NCBI GenBank assembly: GCA_002308235.1
Contig: DBVS01000117.1
Span: 10,957 to 20,872, forward strand
Reading direction: 5' to 3'
Length of the DNA stretch: 9,916 nt
Origin: Lachnospiraceae bacterium UBA1258
GTDB lineage: Bacteria > Bacillota > Clostridia > Lachnospirales > Lachnospiraceae
Both the position numbers and the translations under genes were made by a program. Under the pieces are notes generated by a model. The model saw only the letters and a program-made list of their open reading frames with translations, was not told the DNA's origin and did no database searches. Of the stretch, positions 1-4,216 are shown one piece after another; within the stretch, counting starts at the first letter, position 1; each line of letters opens with the position of its first letter.

Positions 1-770
1 CCGAGGAGCCAGTATACGTTTTCTTTCAGGCCGCCGGGCATAGGGTAGATGGAGCCCAAGCCGTATTCAAGCTCGTCCGTATAGGGAGTTCCCTTAAGAT
101 TATGCTCTTTTACGTACTTCATCAGATGATTGAAGGTCACGTTATAGGAAATGTAACCGTGATTGTTGGGGTCGTCGATCTCGGATTTTTTCGCAATACA
201 GGGGCTGATGAAGGCAAGCTTATCCGTGATCTTCATTTCCTTTTTCGCATAGATGGCCGTGCACATCATGGGACTTTGTACGGGGAAGAGCTTCGGAAGA
301 AGTTCCGGAAGATAGCGCTCTATATAGCCCACAACCGCGGGACAGGGCTGGGAAATGCCGCCCATGAAATTATGCTTTACGATATAATTTATGTATCCCC
401 AAGTGGTGATGTCCGCACCGAAGGAAACGCTTATCATGTGCTTTACGCCGCAGGCTTTCAGGGCTCCGAGTACTCTTTCATACTCTCCGGGGTAATCGGC
501 TTTAAAGGCGGGAGCGATGATTATGGAGATTTTCTCTCCTCTTGCAAGGTCGGCAAAGAAACGCTCCGTATCGTCCATATATTCCCGCGCCCCGTGTTCG
601 CAAACATCAAAGCATGCTCCGCAGGCGATACATCTGTTACCGTCCACATTGATACGGGATGCACCGTTTTCATCGGGTGCTTCGGATACGCATGCACCCA
701 TGCAACTGCAGACAGAGATACATTTGTTACAGCCTACGCAGTTGTCGTTAGTAAATACCAGTTGAGCCAT
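1..770 (-). CDS. [FeFe]-hydrogenase-like iron-sulfur protein, sensory type (3' end outside window)
   Basis: This is the first 256 codons of a gene that runs off the left edge. The N-terminus carries two [4Fe-4S] ferredoxin motifs, C11/C14/C17/C21 and C47/C50/C53/C57, with two extra cysteines at C23 and C27. From about residue 80 it resembles the large-subunit domain of iron-only hydrogenases. The L2 motif is recognisable as SPCIAKKSE (189-197, canonical MPCxxKxxE). The L1 position reads ISQPCPAVV (139-147) instead of TSCCPxW, so one of the two adjacent cysteines is missing. That pattern fits the sensory or regulatory hydrogenase-like group better than a bulk H2-producing enzyme. The third motif (L3) and any C-terminal sensor or output domain lie outside the window. 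The start is the ATG at 768-770, preceded 8 bases upstream by a perfect AGGAGG (779-784). It lies 88 bases downstream of rsgA on the same strand. Family is clear; function in H2 sensing is inference. Confidence 0.85.
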   Translation of the reverse strand, partial: MAQLVFTNDNCVGCNKCISVCSCMGACVSEAPDENGASRINVDGNRCIACGACFDVCEHGAREYMDDTERFFADLARGEKISIIIAPAFKADYPGEYERVLGALKACGVKHMISVSFGADITTWGYINYIVKHNFMGGISQPCPAVVGYIERYLPELLPKLFPVQSPMMCTAIYAKKEMKITDKLAFISPCIAKKSEIDDPNNHGYISYNVTFNHLMKYVKEHNLKGTPYTDELEYGLGSIYPMPGGLKENVYWLL

Positions 771-778
771 AAAAAGAA

Positions 779-784
779 CCTCCT
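779..784 (-). promoter_or_regulatory. Ribosome binding site of the hydrogenase-like gene
   Basis: Minus-strand AGGAGG, a full match to the Shine-Dalgarno consensus, 8 bases before the ATG at 768-770. It fixes the start codon. Confidence 0.85.
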
Positions 785-819
785 AAGATAATTTGTACTC
801 CCCTTCAGACATACATTCG

Positions 820-840
820 CACTAACAGTGATGGTATCAC
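820..840. promoter_or_regulatory. Overlapping small palindromes between rsgA and the hydrogenase-like gene
   Basis: GTGAT-GGT-ATCAC (828-840) is a perfect 5-bp-arm inverted repeat. It overlaps a second one, CACT-AAC-AGTG (820-830). They lie 50-70 bases upstream of the hydrogenase-like start codon and could be an operator or a short RNA hairpin. No T-run follows on the minus strand, so it is not an intrinsic terminator. I see no convincing -35/-10 pair here, so the hydrogenase-like gene may be read from upstream through rsgA. Arms this short can arise by chance. Confidence 0.25.
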
Positions 841-858
841 CCTTTTGTAAACGCAAAA

Positions 859-1872
859 TTAAAAGCGCTCATTATTTTTTCTGAATTTTTCTCTTTCATG
901 GACCCACTTGGAAATTGCTTTTTTCTTGGCGTAATTTCTGACGTTTTCGGCATTCAGATTCCTATAAAGCATGAGTCTTTCTTTCGTAAGCTCACCCCGC
1001 TCGATTGCGGCTTTTACAGCGCACCCGGGCTCGGTTTCGTGCCTGCAGTCGCTGAACCTGCACATGGATTCAAGACGTTTTATATCCGAAAAGGTGTTGT
1101 CGAGTCCTTCTTCGTTTGAGGCCATGCCCACCTCTCTCATGCCGGGGGTATCGATGATGGAAACCCCGTTTTCAAGTTCGATCAGCTGCCTGTGGGTGGT
1201 GGTATGTTTTCCCGTGGAGTCCGATTCTCTCACCTCGCCGGTCTTCATGATTTCTTCCCCGGTAATGGCATTTAAAAGGGTGGATTTTCCCGCTCCCGAA
1301 GACCCCATGAAGCAGATGGTGGTACCCGCTTTAAGGTATTCATCCAGTTCATCGAGTCCAATGCCGTACAAAGCAGAGATCGTGTGGACCCTTACGCCCT
1401 CGGCAATTGATTCGACCTCTCTTGCGAAGCGTCCGGGGTTGGTGCAAAGATCGCATTTTGTGAGGATCACCACCGGTGTTGCTTTGCAGGTAAGAACAAT
1501 GCTCACATACCGGGCTATTCTGTTGTAGCTGTAGTCCTCGTTAAGGGAGGTTACAATGAAAACATAGTCGACATTGGCGACCATGTATTGCATAACACCT
1601 GTTTTTGACTGGTCCGGTCGACAAAGTAGGTTATTGCGCTCAAGCCTTGAATTTATCAGGGATTCTCCGCTCTCGCCGGGTCTGAAAATAACGTAATCTC
1701 CCACTACGGGGAAGTCGGCGCTCTCATCATCATAAAAGCGCCTGGATAGTTTTGCCGGGTAATCGCGGCCCTCAAATCTCACTGTAAAAATATTCTTTCT
1801 GACGGCGGATATGCGGCCGGTCTTTTCGTTTGCCCTCATGGAGCAGGTGGTTTGATCAATGATAGTGTTCAT
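859..1872 (-). CDS. rsgA: Ribosome small-subunit-dependent GTPase RsgA
   Basis: RsgA (YjeQ/YloQ) is a cytoplasmic GTPase that helps late 30S ribosomal subunit maturation and is stimulated by the 30S subunit. The 337 residues show the family's circularly permuted GTPase order: G4 TKCD (138-141), G5 SALY (166-169), then the P-loop GSSGAGKST (190-198), a KHTTTH switch segment (222-227) and G3 DTPG (241-244). An OB-like N-terminal domain (about 15-90) precedes it. A C-terminal zinc-binding segment follows, with C271, C276, H278 and C284 as likely ligands. It is longer than the roughly 300-residue Bacillus form and nearer the E. coli length, mainly through the termini. The start is the ATG at 1870-1872. 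Its ribosome binding site (AGAGGA, about 13 bases upstream) is rather far away. A second in-frame ATG twelve codons in has no such site. The next gene downstream is the hydrogenase-like protein. Clostridia may carry more than one RsgA paralogue; which one this is cannot be told. Confidence 0.95.
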   Translation of the reverse strand: MNTIIDQTTCSMRANEKTGRISAVRKNIFTVRFEGRDYPAKLSRRFYDDESADFPVVGDYVIFRPGESGESLINSRLERNNLLCRPDQSKTGVMQYMVANVDYVFIVTSLNEDYSYNRIARYVSIVLTCKATPVVILTKCDLCTNPGRFAREVESIAEGVRVHTISALYGIGLDELDEYLKAGTTICFMGSSGAGKSTLLNAITGEEIMKTGEVRESDSTGKHTTTHRQLIELENGVSIIDTPGMREVGMASNEEGLDNTFSDIKRLESMCRFSDCRHETEPGCAVKAAIERGELTKERLMLYRNLNAENVRNYAKKKAISKWVHEREKFRKNNERF

Positions 1873-1970
1873 CGTTTTCGTTTTTTCCTCTTAGTTTTGG
1901 TGTTTGGTGCCCGGGCGTGACTGTGCCGCCGAGGCGTGTAAAGGTGTCATCTGGGGCTGAAGGGCGAGTG

Positions 1971-1992
1971 TTGACCAATTAAGTCAAGTATA
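1971..1992 (-). promoter_or_regulatory. Possible rsgA promoter -10 with palindrome at the start site
   Basis: A minus-strand TATACT (1987-1992) is a good -10 hexamer about 115 bases before rsgA. No good -35 is seen 17 bases upstream. Immediately downstream, and sharing one base with it, is the inverted repeat TTGACCAATTAAGTCAA (1971-1987), with 5-bp arms TTGAC/GTCAA. A repressor bound there would cover the predicted transcription start. The hexamer and palindrome are visible; the regulatory role is inference. Confidence 0.35.
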
Positions 1993-2057
1993 CCCGTAAG
2001 CCCTGTGTTTAAGCATGTTTGCGGAAATGAAGACGATGAATTTCGTGAATGAGTTTA

Positions 2058-2092
2058 GGACCCGGGAAGCCGTTTCGGGCTCCGGGAAATCC
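2058..2092. other. GC-rich imperfect hairpin
   Basis: CCCGG (2061-2065) and AGCC (2068-2071) pair with GGCT (2078-2081) and CCGGG (2082-2086), leaving a GA bulge and a six-base loop. GGA (2058-2060) can pair with TCC (2090-2092) beyond a three-base bulge. Neither strand has a T-run after the stem, so it is not an intrinsic terminator. On the minus strand it lies just beyond the terminator at 2097-2127. It could be a backup structure or part of an rsgA leader. Confidence 0.35.
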
Positions 2093-2096
2093 ATAC

Positions 2097-2127
2097 AAAA
2101 GAAAAACCGCGGCAAACAAACCGCGGT
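2097..2127 (-). terminator. Intrinsic terminator of the small transcript
   Basis: On the minus strand ACCGCGG (2121-2127) and CCGCGGT (2106-2112) form a perfect 7-bp GC-rich stem with an 8-base loop. It is followed at once by TTTTTCTTTT (2106 down to 2097). It ends the structured transcript that starts near 2256. It would also stop read-through from the asparaginase gene and separates this unit from rsgA. Confidence 0.85.
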
Positions 2128-2153
2128 CAAAAGTACGTATTAAAAGTATTTAA

Positions 2154-2219
2154 TCAGAATACTGAAACCGAGGTCTTCATTCCGTATGCAGTTACAATCT
2201 CTGTTCTCTTCACAGTCAT
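2154..2219 (-). CDS. Candidate 21-codon small ORF inside the structured transcript
   Basis: The ATG at 2217-2219 opens a 21-codon frame ending in TGA at 2154-2156. The peptide begins MTVKRTEIV and ends SVSVF; it is slightly basic at the N-terminus and has no membrane segment. A GAGG lies 9 bases upstream, acceptable but not strong, and it falls inside the long stem, so translation could be controlled by folding. The only support is its position inside a promoter-to-terminator unit. The ORF may be incidental to a non-coding RNA. Confidence 0.25.
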   Translation of the reverse strand: MTVKRTEIVTAYGMKTSVSVF

Positions 2220-2262
2220 TGAGAAAAACCTCGCTTTCTTTAAGATTTATATTACGATTGGG

Positions 2263-2291
2263 AGTATATCAGCCGCGGACGAAAATGTCAA
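2263..2291 (-). promoter_or_regulatory. Consensus sigma-A promoter
   Basis: On the minus strand TTGACA (2286-2291) and TATACT (2263-2268) are separated by exactly 17 bases. This is the best match to the vegetative consensus in the window (6/6 and 5/6). It drives the small structured transcript that ends at 2097. The phased 11-bp repeats lie about 60-105 bases upstream of its -35. Confidence 0.85.
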
Positions 2292-2347
2292 TATTTATCC
2301 CCCGTAAGCTATGTCGCGGGCAAGGCAGGCAGGGCGCCTCCGGGCCG

Positions 2348-2396
2348 GATTCAGGCAGGCTTCAGGCCGACTTCAGGCTGACTTCAGGCCAACTTC
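2348..2396. repeat. Tandem 11-bp phased repeats
   Basis: On the plus strand the heptamer TTCAGGC occurs at 2350, 2361, 2372 and 2383, exactly 11 bases apart. A fifth, degenerate copy begins with TTC at 2394. The full 11-mers at 2348, 2359, 2370 and 2381 approximate ACTTCAGGCYG. The array touches the first base of the asparaginase stop codon and lies between that gene and the consensus promoter. An 11-base period excludes a coding reason and keeps all copies on nearly the same DNA face. It may be a slippage-made satellite or a set of protein binding sites. Confidence 0.8.
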
Positions 2397-3397
2397 TACA
2401 AATTCGAGCGGACTTCTCCCGCCACGTTCATGGCGTAATAGTCCCGGATCTCCGAAGAATCGCTTGTCATGCCAAGGATCCACATAAGCTTCGTAAGGGC
2501 CGCTTCGCAGGTCATGTCGTGAGCCTCCAAAACCCCTATTTCAAGAGCTCTCTTTCCGGTTTCGTATACGTCCATCTTGGAACCTTCATAAATGCACTGT
2601 GTTCCGACAGCCACGGTCATGCCGCCCTTGATGAGAGTCTCCAGGGTTCCGATGAAATCATGCTTAAGGAATGGCATGCCGCCGATCCCGTAAGCCTCGA
2701 TGTAAAGGCCCTTATATCCCCGCTCCGCCAGGAATTCAAGCACATCCCTGTGAATGCCCGGAAACATCTTTATCATGCAGACCTTGTCGGAATAAGCAAT
2801 GGCGGGTTTGAAGATCCCGCTTCTTTCGGGAACCGCTTCTTTGTCGATGCGCATACCGAGGGAGCTGATCTCCGCAATATTGGGATAATTAATGCTGTCA
2901 AAGGCATCAAAACTCAAAGAACGTACCTTTGAAACGCGGCACCCGAGCATTACCTTCCGATTAAAGGCAACAAATACACCCGGGATCTTGCTTGCTGCCA
3001 TGTGGATGGCGCATCTGCAGTTCTCCATGGCATCCGCCACGGGATTGGTGATGGAAAGCTGGGAACCTGTGATAACAACAGGAATGTTGATGTTTCTAAG
3101 CATAAAGGAAAGCATGGAGGATGTGTAGGCCAGGGTATCTGTGCCGTGGATCACCACGATGCCGTCGTACCCGTTTCTCACGTCGCTTATGCGCTTTGCA
3201 AGGGCGCTCCAGTCCTCCGGAAATATATTGGCGCTGTCCAATGAACAGAAATCTTCGATCTCTATGTCGATGTCGCCCGAAACTATCCTAAGTTCCTTCT
3301 GCATGTCGTTTATCGAAAGACCGGGTTTTAAGCCGCTTTCCTTCATGACGGACGACAGTGTGCCGCCGGTATTTATGATCAGTATCTTCTTACTCAC
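2396..3397 (-). CDS. ansA: Type I (cytoplasmic) L-asparaginase
   Basis: Hydrolyses L-asparagine to aspartate and ammonia. The 333 residues have no signal peptide and fit the cytoplasmic type I length. The N-terminal NTGGTL motif supplies the nucleophile (T13). HGTDTLAYT (84-92) supplies the second active-site pair, T86 and D87. K157, before SLSFDAFDS, matches the catalytic lysine region. A conserved EAYGIGG segment follows in the C-terminal half. The start codon is GTG (3395-3397): an in-frame TAA lies immediately upstream, so no longer start exists, and GGAGAG sits 7 bases before it. Only 18 bases separate it from the TauE/SafE gene upstream, so the two are almost certainly co-transcribed. 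The stop is TAG at 2396-2398. GatD, the related archaeal tRNA amidotransferase subunit, is excluded by length and lack of its N-terminal domain. Confidence 0.92.
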   Translation of the reverse strand: MSKKILIINTGGTLSSVMKESGLKPGLSINDMQKELRIVSGDIDIEIEDFCSLDSANIFPEDWSALAKRISDVRNGYDGIVVIHGTDTLAYTSSMLSFMLRNINIPVVITGSQLSITNPVADAMENCRCAIHMAASKIPGVFVAFNRKVMLGCRVSKVRSLSFDAFDSINYPNIAEISSLGMRIDKEAVPERSGIFKPAIAYSDKVCMIKMFPGIHRDVLEFLAERGYKGLYIEAYGIGGMPFLKHDFIGTLETLIKGGMTVAVGTQCIYEGSKMDVYETGKRALEIGVLEAHDMTCEAALTKLMWILGMTSDSSEIRDYYAMNVAGEVRSNL

Positions 3398-3415
3398 TTA
3401 AATCTCTCCAAAGTT

Positions 3416-4135
3416 TTATTTTCCGTTCAACACTATAAGTGCTATTCCCGAAACAATCAAGAGGATAATAACAAGTCTCTTTGCCGCCTTCTCATTCAAA
3501 AACCTGCTGCCGAACATGCCCGCAAACAGCCCCGCCAGGACCACGGGCATGAGCATCAGTGCCTGTTTTAACGAAGCAAGGGTGATTATCCCCATGACAC
3601 TGTAAAGGATTATCCTGAAGGTGTTTTCAACAATAAACACGGCACTTATGTTGGCCTTAAACTCATCTCCCGTTTTCGTCACTCTTCCGAGATAGGCGGC
3701 AAGCAGGGCTCCCACGCCGAAAAGTCCGCAAAGGACTCCCGAAAGCACGCCGATGACAGCAAGAAGAAGTTTAGACTCCTTTATCTTAAGCTTTCCCGCT
3801 TCGCGAAGAAGGATCTCGACGCCAACGAGAATCACGACAACGCCGAAAACGATTTTGACGATCCCGGTGTCCGCGTTTTTCAGAAGAAACGCTCCCGGAA
3901 TGCAGCCCGCCAGCACCAGAAGAGCCAGCGGAATGTATACTTTCGGGTTCAGTTTCTTTCTGTTTTTAAAGGTCAGTATCATGTTTGCGGGGTATCCCAA
4001 GAACAACTCAACGGGAGAAATGTCCACGTTGTTTGTTCCGAAGCCCATTATCGATGTAAACACGAGGGTGTTTGCGAATCCGCAAAGACCCTTTACAAAA
4101 AAAGCAACAAATGTCGCTATGATCCAAAGCCACAT
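3416..4135 (-). CDS. TauE/SafE family membrane protein (putative anion exporter/permease)
   Basis: A 239-residue, very hydrophobic protein with about seven or eight membrane-spanning segments and short charged loops. This is the usual size and shape of the TauE/SafE (DUF81) family, whose characterised members move sulfite, sulfoacetate or related organic anions. Typical signs are the N-terminal FFVKGLCGFANTL segment and the mid-protein repeat-like GVLSGVLCGLFGVGALLAAY, which mirrors it as in other members with an internal duplication. The start is the ATG at 4133-4135; an in-frame TAA four codons upstream leaves no alternative, although the ribosome binding site is weak. It lies 73 bases downstream of the GTPase-nuclease gene and 18 bases upstream of the asparaginase, so it is probably mid-operon. 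Pairing with an asparaginase hints at an amino-acid-derived anion, but the substrate cannot be read from sequence. Confidence 0.85.
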   Translation of the reverse strand: MWLWIIATFVAFFVKGLCGFANTLVFTSIMGFGTNNVDISPVELFLGYPANMILTFKNRKKLNPKVYIPLALLVLAGCIPGAFLLKNADTGIVKIVFGVVVILVGVEILLREAGKLKIKESKLLLAVIGVLSGVLCGLFGVGALLAAYLGRVTKTGDEFKANISAVFIVENTFRIILYSVMGIITLASLKQALMLMPVVLAGLFAGMFGSRFLNEKAAKRLVIILLIVSGIALIVLNGK

Positions 4136-4186
4136 ATCCGTAAATTACCCTTCGTTCCGGTCGATGGTGATCGGTATTTTTACTGC

Positions 4187-4216
4187 GGGACCCTGCAATT
4201 CGCAGGCTTTAGTCCC
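4187..4216 (-). other. Hairpin spanning the stop codon of the GTPase-nuclease gene
   Basis: GGGAC (4212-4216, minus) pairs with GTCCC (4187-4191), and CCTGC (4202-4206) pairs with GCAGG (4192-4196) around a five-base loop. The TAA stop (4209-4211) lies in the five-base bulge on one side. No T-run follows, so it should not terminate transcription. It may act as an RNA stability or processing element between this gene and the TauE/SafE gene. Confidence 0.4.

Larger units (their letters stand above)
2097..2258 (-). ncRNA. Small structured RNA unit, possibly encoding a short peptide
   Basis: A self-contained transcription unit of about 155-160 bases: consensus promoter (2263-2291), predicted start near 2255-2259, intrinsic terminator (2097-2127). 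The RNA can form a long stem. Minus-strand bases 2238-2225 pair with 2177-2164 over 14 positions, giving 12 Watson-Crick pairs, one G-U and one G-G mismatch. The enclosed 47 bases contain a smaller hairpin, CAAT and CTGT pairing with ACAG and ATTG around a GAAGAGA loop. The long stem would bury GAGG, the only ribosome-binding-like sequence, ahead of a 21-codon ORF (2154-2219). I do not recognise a named RNA family. It could be a trans-acting small RNA, a leader peptide unit, or a long attenuated leader of rsgA, whose start is about 225 bases past the terminator. Confidence 0.55.

Noticed and set aside
102..791. 229-codon plus-strand open frame at the left edge
   Set aside because: It lies antisense to the hydrogenase-like gene, whose minus-strand frame has clear iron-sulfur motifs and a consensus ribosome binding site.
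2058..2092. Second intrinsic terminator
   Set aside because: The stem is strong but neither strand has a T-run after it, so I list it only as a hairpin.
2015..2143. Plus-strand 42-codon ORF (starts MFAEMKTMN) across the rsgA upstream region
   Set aside because: It has no ribosome binding site or promoter, reads through the opposite-strand terminator and the GC hairpin, and its GSGKS string is not in a P-loop context.
2348..2396. CRISPR-like array
   Set aside because: The 11-base units are directly tandem with no spacers, far too short for CRISPR repeats.
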